A stretch of 64,000 nt of DNA, taken from NCBI GenBank assembly GCA_963843525.1, contig CAWJKM010000005.1, positions 62,001 to 126,000 on the forward strand, given 5' to 3'. Shown piece after piece: positions 1 through 7,801 of this stretch. The position numbers were made by a program, and so were the translations under genes. The stretch comes from DATJPR01 sp963843525. Its GTDB lineage: Bacteria; Bacteroidota; Ignavibacteria; UBA10030; UBA6906. Under the pieces are notes generated by a model. That model was not told the DNA's origin, ran no database searches, and saw nothing but the letters and a program-made list of their open reading frames with translations. The first letter of the stretch is position 1, and every line of letters starts with the position of its first letter.

Positions 1-7
1 GATCTGA

Positions 8-2791
8 TTACTCATAGGACCGACGATCCCGATCCCCTGTTTCCGAATATCCGACAGCCAGGAGGCGGTCAAGCCACCCCTCGGTGAGCACCGTGTCGTT
101 ATTCAGAAGAAGGACGTCCTCTCCCTTCGCCTCGAGAAGCCCCTGGTTCACGGCTGCCGGGAAGCCCATGTTCTCCGTGTTCCGGATCATTCGCACTTCC
201 GGGTATTGCGAGAGTTCCTTCACCGTGCTGTCCGTGGATCCGTTGTCAATGACAACAATCTCATGACTCACGGTTGTCCACTGCTTGATGCTCTCAAGAC
301 ACTGGCGGGTATATTCCCATTGGTTGAAGGTGATGAGGATAATGGACACCCGGGGTGGAGTCGGATACCTGAGAGCACGGTACGATCTGAAGGCTGCACG
401 GTTTTCAAAACTCATGATGTAGTCGAGCCGTTTCCGGGTTGCCTCCGCGGAGTAGTTCCGTTTGACAAGTTCCATCCCCTGCGATGCGAGATGTTTCCAT
501 TCGGCTTCGGCGTTGTACAATCGAGTTACGGCCCCGGCAAACGTCTCCCGATCGTCGGCGATCAGCCCGTGCTCCCCGTCAACAATGTTCATCCCTTCGG
601 CCGCAACACTCGTCAGAACGGAAGGAAGGCCGTGCGCCATCGCCTCGCCGACTTTCCCTTTCACGCCTGCCCCATAGCGGATCGGGACAACGGAAATCCG
701 GCACTGGTCAAAATAGGGCTGAATCGAAGGGACCCATCCGGTCACGATGATATCCTCGCAGGCCAGCGAACGAACAGACGGGGGTGGGTTATTGCCGACG
801 ATATAGAGCTTGATCCCGGGAAGGCTTTGACGAAGGAGTGGAAAGATTTCTCCTGTAAGGTATACCACCGCGTCGGTATTCGGATTATGATTGAAGTTGC
901 CGACAAAGAGCAGATCGCGGCGATCCTCGAAGGAACAAGAGCCGGGAACCGCTTCATGGATGTTCGTCATGATGAACACCGGCTTGCCCGGGAGATCGTT
1001 CATGAGGAATTGCCGGTCGTTTTCCGTCACCGTAGTGACACAATCCGCTTTCGCATAGGCAGCAAGTTCTCTGCGTTTGTTCGCCTGGGCTTCCTTGAGA
1101 AGCTTTTTGTCGTGCACCACATCGGCGCGGCGCGATTCCCTCAGGTAATGAAGATCGTGGGTATCAATAATGATCGGCGTATCGGGCAGCTCTTCCCTGA
1201 TGAAATCGATAAAGAAGTCCGCGACGAACCAGAAACTCAGGTATACAAAGTCCGGCCGGCGGTCTTTGAGATCAAGACTCGCGATTTTCTGCCGCAGAAT
1301 CGGTCGCACTTCCTCAGAATTCCTCAATGCCCACCATTTCTCATACTCCAACCAGACAAATTCCACTCCGAGACCGCTCAATTCCTTGAAGTAGGAATCC
1401 GCTGTTGGACCGAGCTTTGCCCCCACCAGATGTGCGTATGTGACCGACCACCCCAGACGGAGCATCTCCTTCGTCGTCGTATACATGCGCAATGTGCCTG
1501 AGGCCTTATCGGGGAGAGGCGGCCAATCATCAATGATCAGCACCGATCGGCGTTTTCCCCGACGTGCCGCCTGACGCACGGCTTCCTGACGGTTGGGATA
1601 TTGGCGCTCGAGCCGATGTGACCACTTTTCACGGAGCTTCGGAACGTTGACTTCCTGGAATCGCTTGAATCCTTTTGCCACGTCGGTTCCGGCCGTTGCT
1701 CCTTCGTGATGGATCACCACGGCGGTTGGACAATAGTACACCTTGTACCCCAATTCCCGGACGGTGAAGCACAAGTCACTATCCTCGCAATATGCCGGGG
1801 CATATCGCTGATCGAATCCACCCGAAACCCTGAACAGGTCCGCCCTGACCATGAGTGCGGCACCCGAGCAATAGTCCACTTCCCGGACAAAGGAAATCGG
1901 TGCAGAATTCGCCGGGTAACCGCGTCCATAGTTCCAACCATTGCCATCCGAGAAGACGATTCCGCCTGCCTCCTGGATGCTCCCATCGGGGTACACAAGC
2001 CTTGCACCGACCGCTCCTGCATCCGGATGAGCCGCCATGCAGAGAAGCATCTCTTGCAGCCATCCTCGCTGGACCTCGGTATCGTTGTTGAGAAATACCA
2101 GGACATCACCGGTCGCATGGGTCACCGCAAAATTGTTCCCCCCGACGAATCCAAGATTGGTCTCCGCATGGAGAAATTTTACACGACGAGAAAACATCTC
2201 AAGGTAGCCCGGCGTATCATCGACGGAAGCATTGTCAACAACGATGATCTCCGTATTGGATACGTCGGTATTGGCGAACAGGGCACGAAGGCACCTGATC
2301 GTATACTCGAGCTTGTTGTAACAGAGGATGATGATCGATACCCGGGTGACAGTGTGGGCGGTTGAGAGCGGTTCCGCCGGTCTGTTTGCCAGCAATGATT
2401 CGATTCGGGGATCGCCAAAAGGGATTGATTGGACGGCAGCACAGAGATGATCGACAATGCCATCGCTCGAATTCGCCTTGGCGATGGTGTCCGCATATGT
2501 ACGGACGGCACTCTGTTTGTCCCCCTGGAGGTCGAGACAATGCGCGAGATAGAACAACGCATATGGGTCCCCGGGGTTCGCCGCGACTGATTCCTGGAAG
2601 AAATCCCGTGCAGTATTGATCTCTCCGCGGTAATAGAAGATCTTCCCCAGCATTTTGCTGACTTCACTCCGGTCGGGATCCTCCGCGGGGAGCGAGGCCA
2701 ACGCTTCCTTCAGGTGCGCAATCGCCCGTTCGTACTGATTGCTGCAAAATAGTTCCTGAAGTTGCTGTGCAACCTTCTCAGAGAGTGCCAT
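8..2791 (-). CDS. TPR-glycosyltransferase fusion (GT2-GT4-GT2), frameshifted near its end
   Basis: Large multi-domain glycosyltransferase, probably acting in the cytoplasm on surface glycan or protein glycosylation. In order: TPR helices (about residues 1-125), a GT2 domain (about 150-385) with the nucleotide-sugar signatures VVDNAS, LNNDTE and CEDSD, a GT4-like domain (about 415-770) with LLFVGNFNHNPN and GAGVKGKVGEAMAHG, and a second GT2 domain starting near 812. The start is the ATG at 2791, where the TPR region begins; an upstream in-frame start adds 16 residues with no visible homology. The last GT2 domain breaks off after LDRLLAV and ends in an unrelated tail, while the neighbouring frame at positions 1-57 reads SDIRKQGIGIVGPMSNQI, the expected continuation. 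One base therefore seems lost near 50-58 and the gene should run past the left edge. It is followed upstream by methyltransferases on the same strand. Domain calls are secure; substrate is unknown. Confidence 0.85.
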   Translation of the reverse strand: MALSEKVAQQLQELFCSNQYERAIAHLKEALASLPAEDPDRSEVSKMLGKIFYYRGEINTARDFFQESVAANPGDPYALFYLAHCLDLQGDKQSAVRTYADTIAKANSSDGIVDHLCAAVQSIPFGDPRIESLLANRPAEPLSTAHTVTRVSIIILCYNKLEYTIRCLRALFANTDVSNTEIIVVDNASVDDTPGYLEMFSRRVKFLHAETNLGFVGGNNFAVTHATGDVLVFLNNDTEVQRGWLQEMLLCMAAHPDAGAVGARLVYPDGSIQEAGGIVFSDGNGWNYGRGYPANSAPISFVREVDYCSGAALMVRADLFRVSGGFDQRYAPAYCEDSDLCFTVRELGYKVYYCPTAVVIHHEGATAGTDVAKGFKRFQEVNVPKLREKWSHRLERQYPNRQEAVRQAARRGKRRSVLIIDDWPPLPDKASGTLRMYTTTKEMLRLGWSVTYAHLVGAKLGPTADSYFKELSGLGVEFVWLEYEKWWALRNSEEVRPILRQKIASLDLKDRRPDFVYLSFWFVADFFIDFIREELPDTPIIIDTHDLHYLRESRRADVVHDKKLLKEAQANKRRELAAYAKADCVTTVTENDRQFLMNDLPGKPVFIMTNIHEAVPGSCSFEDRRDLLFVGNFNHNPNTDAVVYLTGEIFPLLRQSLPGIKLYIVGNNPPPSVRSLACEDIIVTGWVPSIQPYFDQCRISVVPIRYGAGVKGKVGEAMAHGLPSVLTSVAAEGMNIVDGEHGLIADDRETFAGAVTRLYNAEAEWKHLASQGMELVKRNYSAEATRKRLDYIMSFENRAAFRSYRALRYPTPPRVSIILITFNQWEYTRQCLESIKQWTTVSHEIVVIDNGSTDSTVKELSQYPEVRMIRNTENMGFPAAVNQGLLEAKGEDVLLLNNDTVLTEGWLDRLLAVGYSETGDRDRRSYE

Positions 2792-2889
2792 ACCTGTCCC
2801 GGTGGAATTGTAAGACTTGTGCCCGGGGCGGCAGTCCACCTGAGAACGCCCCGTTCAAACCTTGTCGCGTCCGCGCAGAACAACTGTTT

Positions 2890-3987
2890 TCAGACTGCCT
2901 CGACAATGACATACTGCGCAAATCCCAATCTGGACCATACTCCGTACGTCGAGAGCTCTTCATCCTTATGGAGAAGTCCATGAAGCAACAGTGCATCTTC
3001 AACATACCGGTGACGGATGGAACCGCTGCTCACGACTCTGAACCTGGCCTCTTCGGCGATATCCACAAGTTCCGCAAGCCCGAACGTCCTGCGGTGCGTA
3101 CTGTCATCAAAGAAGTTCACTGTCGACACCGGAATGCCGGCGTCCACAAACGCCCGCCGTGAAGGGAAATCCATGGAAGCGAGCGTGGGGACTTCGATAT
3201 ACATTTGTCCGCCGGTCTTCATGACCCGTCGGAGCTCTTTCATCAGGTTTTTCGGCTCCGTGATATGTTCAAGTATGTGCGAAAGCACTGCGCCGCCGAA
3301 GAATCCGTCGTTGAAGGCGACGGCTGTATCATCCAGATTGCAGATTTGTGATCCGGCGTATTGAGCAAACAGTTCGGACGGCTGGAGATCGACGGCATAC
3401 AGACTCAGATCGTTTCGGACAGGCGTCAGCCATTCTTTCCATGTGATCATTCCTCCCCTTCCCGCACCCACATCGAGAACCCTGCAGTACGGATCAAGGC
3501 ACTTGAGAAACCGGAAACGCGGATGAAAGGTCCAATACCAGGTCAAGAGGGCATTCCGCTCCGCCTCCGGCTGCTGCGAAAGCGTATTGTAGTCGATACC
3601 CCCCACAACAGGGCGTTCAAGGTTATTGGCGACCGGATGTTCCTGCTCCCGCGATGTATCAAGTGTCTTCAATTGGGCGAGGAGTTTTTCCATTTCCGCC
3701 GCGTGTTCGTTCAGGCCGAGGGAGCGGCACACATCAATGATGTTTTCAGCGTACGACATATTCGATGGCTGAAGGCGGAGCGCCTGCAGAAGATGGGTGA
3801 GGGCGGCCGTGCTGTCTCCGGCCTGGAAACGCAAAACGCCCAGATCATTGTGTGCAGCGGCATGCTCCGGCTCTTGCCGGAGAAATTCCTCCAGGTGGAC
3901 TGTTGCATTGGGGAAGTCCCCTTGATCAATAAGGCCCAGTGCCACATCGTACTGTGTCTGGACAGTCGAATCCGCAGGCGTCGTCAT
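2890..3987 (-). CDS. TPR-containing SAM-dependent methyltransferase
   Basis: A 365-residue protein with N-terminal TPR helices (about residues 10-100) and a class I SAM-dependent methyltransferase domain (about 165-330). The SAM-binding motif I reads VLDVGAGRGG, and the post-motif region has SHILEHITEPKNLMKELRRV followed by GGQMYIEVPT, as in the Methyltransf_11/23 families. It lies 11 bases after the stop of no gene on its own strand but just downstream of the 3999-5498 gene (11-base gap), so it is probably in the same operon as the other methyltransferases and the glycosyltransferase. The acceptor is not known; the context suggests methylation of sugars or glycans made by the adjacent glycosyltransferase, which is an inference. 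The start is an ATG with only a weak ribosome-binding site. Confidence 0.85.
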   Translation of the reverse strand: MTTPADSTVQTQYDVALGLIDQGDFPNATVHLEEFLRQEPEHAAAHNDLGVLRFQAGDSTAALTHLLQALRLQPSNMSYAENIIDVCRSLGLNEHAAEMEKLLAQLKTLDTSREQEHPVANNLERPVVGGIDYNTLSQQPEAERNALLTWYWTFHPRFRFLKCLDPYCRVLDVGAGRGGMITWKEWLTPVRNDLSLYAVDLQPSELFAQYAGSQICNLDDTAVAFNDGFFGGAVLSHILEHITEPKNLMKELRRVMKTGGQMYIEVPTLASMDFPSRRAFVDAGIPVSTVNFFDDSTHRRTFGLAELVDIAEEARFRVVSSGSIRHRYVEDALLLHGLLHKDEELSTYGVWSRLGFAQYVIVEAV

Positions 3988-3998
3988 GTTTTTTCACT

Positions 3999-5498
3999 CT
4001 AAAGTTTTACTATGACACATTGGCCGGTAGGCAGATACCAGGGCCGTTCTTGTTTGTCAGCAAAAAATTCGTCAACGGCTTGCTTTGCGCCGGGACAGCT
4101 CTCGAATCCATAATCATCGTATACCATCATCCCGCCCCGGTTCATTCTCCGGTAAAAGAATTCGCTGCAATCCAGGACCGAGCGATAGATGTCGACGTCG
4201 ATATGGACAAAGGAAAAGCGAAGTTCTTCGATCGGTCCGGCAGTCGCAGGGAAGAAGCCGGGATGGAACCGGACCTGTTCGGTGTTTCCGATGAGAAGTT
4301 GAACGCTTGCGAGCGAAGTGTCGGCAAAGTCCCCCTGATGATGCATATCTCTTGTTGCATCTGTTTCAGGCATGCCGGCGAACGTATCGAACAGATGCAC
4401 TGACTTGGACGAATCCGCGAACACGGTCGTCAGCAATTTTGCGGTACCGCCTTTATAGACGCCGACCTCGGCAACATGGCCTTCCACGTGTTTGCACTGG
4501 GCGGCAAATTGAAACAGCATGAAGCAGCGTTGCCTGTCCACCAGCGTAAATGGGATCTGCGCCATTGCGGAATTGAACTGTTGATCCCGATCCCAAAGAG
4601 GGATCGGCGCCATGCTGATGCCAGACTGCTTCCGGGTCCCCCCGGAAGGAGAAATGACCGGTTTCGTGCCAATGAACAGGAGCTGTTCCCCGCCGAGATA
4701 TCCATATTCTTGTGACCAATACATCAGGGCGGCCGGATGGGCAAAACCAACCCGCTCGAGTTCGTCCAGCATGTCCCACCCGAATACCTGGTAACAGAGG
4801 CATCCTTGCTCGGGATTGACCGGATCTCCATGATATTCCGCGGGAAGGAGATGTTCGATCGCGCCGTCAGCATGCTCGACGGCACGAACGATCGTGCGTT
4901 CCGCCGTCCGTTCAAAGGGCACAGAAAACAGGAACATGCCACCCGGGGCGGTTACGCGATAGCATTCCGCGAGAGCTTTCTTGTAATCGGGCACATGTTC
5001 GAGCACATCAAAAGTCAGAACCCTGTCGAACGACCCGTCGGGAAAACTGAGTGCCGTGAGATCTTCGTGCCGGAGGCCGCCGGGGGAGACCGACCCCGGC
5101 CGGTGATCTTTTCCCAGGAATTCGCTTCCGACAACGTTCGGGTATCTTGAAGAAAGAGTCCGAAACAATGGCGTCGTCTGCTCGGCAATGAAAATCTTTT
5201 CATTTCGGCCGGGGGTCTTCAGCTTCTCCAGGACATGGATGGCCGCTCGCATGCGATTGTTCAGCCCGCATGAGGGGCAGAGGAGCGACTCACGCCAGTT
5301 GGGAGGCGGAGGGGTGTCACCATTCTTCTGGAGGGGAACATCCACACGGAATTCCACATCTTCGTTGCAAACGTAACAATGTCCGCTGACAGTGAACGCC
5401 TCCCCGCTCCCGATCAGACTTTGTTCAGCCCTTCCCCGTTCTTCCACGATATCTCTCCGAGCAGTCTCGCCTGCTTTGTGGGCCTCAAAGGAAGTCAT
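3999..5498 (-). CDS. Bifunctional methyltransferase: zinc-ribbon, Methyltransf_11 and TylF/MycF-type domains
   Basis: A fusion of two methyltransferases. The N-terminus carries two CxxC pairs (CYVC and CPSC, about residues 40-75) that look like a zinc ribbon. A class I methyltransferase follows, with DRVLTFDVLEHVPDYKKALAE. The C-terminal third resembles the TylF/MycF macrocin O-methyltransferase family: GHVAEVGVYKGGTAKLL, LFDTFAGMPETD, FVHIDVDIYRS and MMVYDDYGFESCPGAKQAVD, including the acidic metal-binding positions known for that family. TylF-type enzymes methylate sugar hydroxyls, which suits a glycan-modification cluster. I chose the ATG at 5498; a TTG at 5507 overlapping the previous stop (TTGA) is an alternative that adds three residues. 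It sits directly after the 5504-7486 gene. Confidence 0.85.
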   Translation of the reverse strand: MTSFEAHKAGETARRDIVEERGRAEQSLIGSGEAFTVSGHCYVCNEDVEFRVDVPLQKNGDTPPPPNWRESLLCPSCGLNNRMRAAIHVLEKLKTPGRNEKIFIAEQTTPLFRTLSSRYPNVVGSEFLGKDHRPGSVSPGGLRHEDLTALSFPDGSFDRVLTFDVLEHVPDYKKALAECYRVTAPGGMFLFSVPFERTAERTIVRAVEHADGAIEHLLPAEYHGDPVNPEQGCLCYQVFGWDMLDELERVGFAHPAALMYWSQEYGYLGGEQLLFIGTKPVISPSGGTRKQSGISMAPIPLWDRDQQFNSAMAQIPFTLVDRQRCFMLFQFAAQCKHVEGHVAEVGVYKGGTAKLLTTVFADSSKSVHLFDTFAGMPETDATRDMHHQGDFADTSLASVQLLIGNTEQVRFHPGFFPATAGPIEELRFSFVHIDVDIYRSVLDCSEFFYRRMNRGGMMVYDDYGFESCPGAKQAVDEFFADKQERPWYLPTGQCVIVKL

Positions 5499-5503
5499 CC
5501 GGA

Positions 5504-7486
5504 TCAAATCCAGAGCTGCAGTGATGCATTGTCTTGCGAGGTCTCCCGGATCGACAGGTCCCGAAACAGCTCCATCGCTCTTCGATTGGCCGGATCAGCC
5601 GATAATGCCCGGTTGAGGAGGAGAGATGCGTTGGAAAGATCCCTCATCCGGATGCAAATCGACGCGAGGTCGAGCAGCACTTCCGTATCGTCGGGCTTCT
5701 CCGAAATCAGCGTCTGAAGGAGCGCCACTCCTTCATCCAATCGCCCGGCTTGAAGGAGTGACCCGGCTTTCTCGCGACGTGACGCCCGGTCCGGACGACC
5801 GCCGCGTTCACCGTTCCCACCCTTCAATCGCACGAGTTCAGCCTGACACTCCCGCAGCTCTTTCTCGAGCGATTGTCCCCAGACGCCGCGTGCGTGATAT
5901 TCCCGGGTGATATCGTCGAGCGCATCGTGGAACACCGAAGCCTCAGGAATGAGAGCGCGATCGGTGGGCGCGCACACCGCGATGAAGTATTCAGGTTGAA
6001 CCGGAAGAACTCCCTGGCGGACGATCCCGTCGGGATCCTTTTTGTATGCGGCAAAGGCGACGGAATCTCTTTCCTGGATCGGCCAGACCTGCGAATTTGT
6101 GGAGAGCCTCTGTCCGTACAGATCGATTCTGACGAAGTATTTAGCAAGGAGGGACTGAAAGCCTTCCCGCGTGAGTTCTTTCTGGTGGAAGGGATTCTTC
6201 TCTGCGTTCCCATGCATGTACTCGTCCGCATTGGGGGACGACACGATGAACAAGCCGTCCTGTTTCAGGACACGTCGAACTTCCTGGAGGAATCCCTCCT
6301 GCTGTTCGATGTGTTCGATTGTCTCAAAGCTGACAACAACGTCAAAGGTACACTCCGGCGATGGAATGTCCGTGCATGTTCCCTTGAAGAACCGGAGATT
6401 GGATTTATCCGCATACTTCGATTCGGCATGCCGTATAGCTTGTTCAGAGATGTCAACCCCGATGACGAGCGATGCGCGCTCCGCCAGGAGGTTCGAGCCA
6501 TACCCTTCTCCGCACGCGATGTCAAGGACGTCTTTGCCCTGCACGTACTCTCGTGCCATGGCGTACCGATGAAGATGTTCGTGGGCAATCTGACCCTTCA
6601 GTTCCGGGACAAAACGCTCGCCGGTAAAGGGCAGCGCGATTTTTTCGGACGCAAAGACCAGCGAGTTGTAACGGAAGAATTCCAGCATCCCCCGTTCACG
6701 CACCCCGGCGCGGTAGCGCTCGTAGGCCTCTGGTGAATCAATCCATGTGATTTCATCGGATGCATACCAGTCGCCCCCTTCGAAAACCGACGTGGAGAAA
6801 TGGAAGCGGCGCAGAATATCGATGATATCGTTCCCGTAGTCGACTGCGACGAGCGCGCCTTCTGCGCGAAGTGGGTCTCCATGATAGACCGGAGGAAGGA
6901 TCTGGCTCAGGTTTTCCCCACCTTCAAGCCAAATCCGACGGCTCGTGGGATGTGCCGGGTTTATTGGAACAGTGAAAATGTGTTTACCGCCCGGTTTCAA
7001 AACGCGGCTGATTTCGGTGAATGCCTGTTCGAACAACGGGACGTGCTCCAGAACATCCTGGGTGATGATAAGGTCGAAGGTTCCGTCGGCGAAAGTCAGT
7101 TTCGTAAGGTCTTCGCACCGGATTCCACCCTTCATTGTCCCCGGGGGCACCCCGTCAAGGAGTTCCCCGCAAACGTATCCAGACAAGGAAGCGAGCAGAT
7201 TGTGGAGTGGGCCTGAAGCCTGGGCTTCGAAAATGCTGACTGTGGCAAGATATTCCAGAATCGACGGAAGAGGCCGCGGCTCGTCGGATGACGGGCCGAA
7301 GTGGGCGCTTATGGTTCTGGCGACATCACTGATTCTTTTCGTGCTCCCGCAGAGCGCACACTGCGCCTCACGCAGATTACCCTGGGTTGAGGAAAACAGG
7401 GAGAAAGCGCCGCAGACATAGCAGATCTCTGCAAATCCCGCTTTTTTCTGGGAAGAGGAAGTCAGAACAGCATCGGTTTGGGGCAT
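5504..7486 (-). CDS. Double methyltransferase with zinc ribbon and C-terminal TPR
   Basis: About 660 residues. The N-terminus has a CYVC...CALC zinc-ribbon-like pair matching that of the next gene. Methyltransferase domain 1 (about residues 90-240) has FDLIITQDVLEHVPLFEQA. Domain 2 (about 320-470) has a textbook motif I, VLDIACGEGYGSNLLA, followed by IGVDISEQAI and FDVVVSFETIEHIEQ. The C-terminus (about 560-660) is TPR-like with ISEKPDDTEVLLDLASICIRM. It is the first gene of the minus-strand methyltransferase/glycosyltransferase run. The ATG at 7486 is preferred over an upstream in-frame TTG at 7522, because the added residues look non-coding. Acceptor unknown; the shared zinc ribbon suggests that this and the following protein descend from one duplicated architecture. 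Confidence 0.83.
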   Translation of the reverse strand: MPQTDAVLTSSSQKKAGFAEICYVCGAFSLFSSTQGNLREAQCALCGSTKRISDVARTISAHFGPSSDEPRPLPSILEYLATVSIFEAQASGPLHNLLASLSGYVCGELLDGVPPGTMKGGIRCEDLTKLTFADGTFDLIITQDVLEHVPLFEQAFTEISRVLKPGGKHIFTVPINPAHPTSRRIWLEGGENLSQILPPVYHGDPLRAEGALVAVDYGNDIIDILRRFHFSTSVFEGGDWYASDEITWIDSPEAYERYRAGVRERGMLEFFRYNSLVFASEKIALPFTGERFVPELKGQIAHEHLHRYAMAREYVQGKDVLDIACGEGYGSNLLAERASLVIGVDISEQAIRHAESKYADKSNLRFFKGTCTDIPSPECTFDVVVSFETIEHIEQQEGFLQEVRRVLKQDGLFIVSSPNADEYMHGNAEKNPFHQKELTREGFQSLLAKYFVRIDLYGQRLSTNSQVWPIQERDSVAFAAYKKDPDGIVRQGVLPVQPEYFIAVCAPTDRALIPEASVFHDALDDITREYHARGVWGQSLEKELRECQAELVRLKGGNGERGGRPDRASRREKAGSLLQAGRLDEGVALLQTLISEKPDDTEVLLDLASICIRMRDLSNASLLLNRALSADPANRRAMELFRDLSIRETSQDNASLQLWI

Positions 7487-7801
7487 GGAATCGCGCTCAC
7501 GAAACTCACAGTGGGGTACCAAGGATCACCACATGCGTAATATTAACCTCCCCTCCGGATTCGAAACGCTTAATCCGCAGGGCATTCGCACCTTCTTTCG
7601 TCTATTCCCCAGACAAAGACGGGTTTGTCGTTTTCTCCTTGTCCAGAAATCATGCCAGCAATGGTGAGGGGGAATGGGACTGGGAGACTGGGGGACTCGG
7701 AGAGGGGGAGAATTGGGGAAGGGGGGAATAGGAGAAGGGGCGACCGTCGTGATCGACCCCTTCTAGCAGAACTCCATCTGCTGATCAGCTATGGAAAAAG
7801 G
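7487..7801. other. Intergenic region with a G-rich tract
   Basis: Gap between the start of the methyltransferase cluster and the end of the NO reductase gene, both on the minus strand. It must hold the promoter for the methyltransferase cluster near 7487-7600, but no convincing -35/-10 pair was found. Positions 7664-7740 are a long purine, G-rich tract (listed separately). A short perfect inverted repeat (AGCAGA at 7765-7770, TCTGCT at 7777-7782) lies just past the NO reductase stop and could be a weak terminator. Confidence 0.5.
7664..7740 (+). repeat. G-rich purine tract with repeated GGGRGA-like units
   Basis: About 77 bases, almost purely purine on the plus strand, with many runs of three to six G (for example GAGGGGG, CTGGGAGACTGGGGG, AAGGGGGGAA). 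The unit GGGAGACT recurs imperfectly. The spacing of the G runs would allow four-stranded folding. It lies in a spacer downstream of the NO reductase gene and contains no open gene. Confidence 0.6.

Noticed and set aside
206..1501. Long plus-strand open frame opposite the glycosyltransferase
   Set aside because: The minus strand encodes recognisable glycosyltransferase motifs over the whole stretch; the plus frame has no homology or ribosome-binding site.
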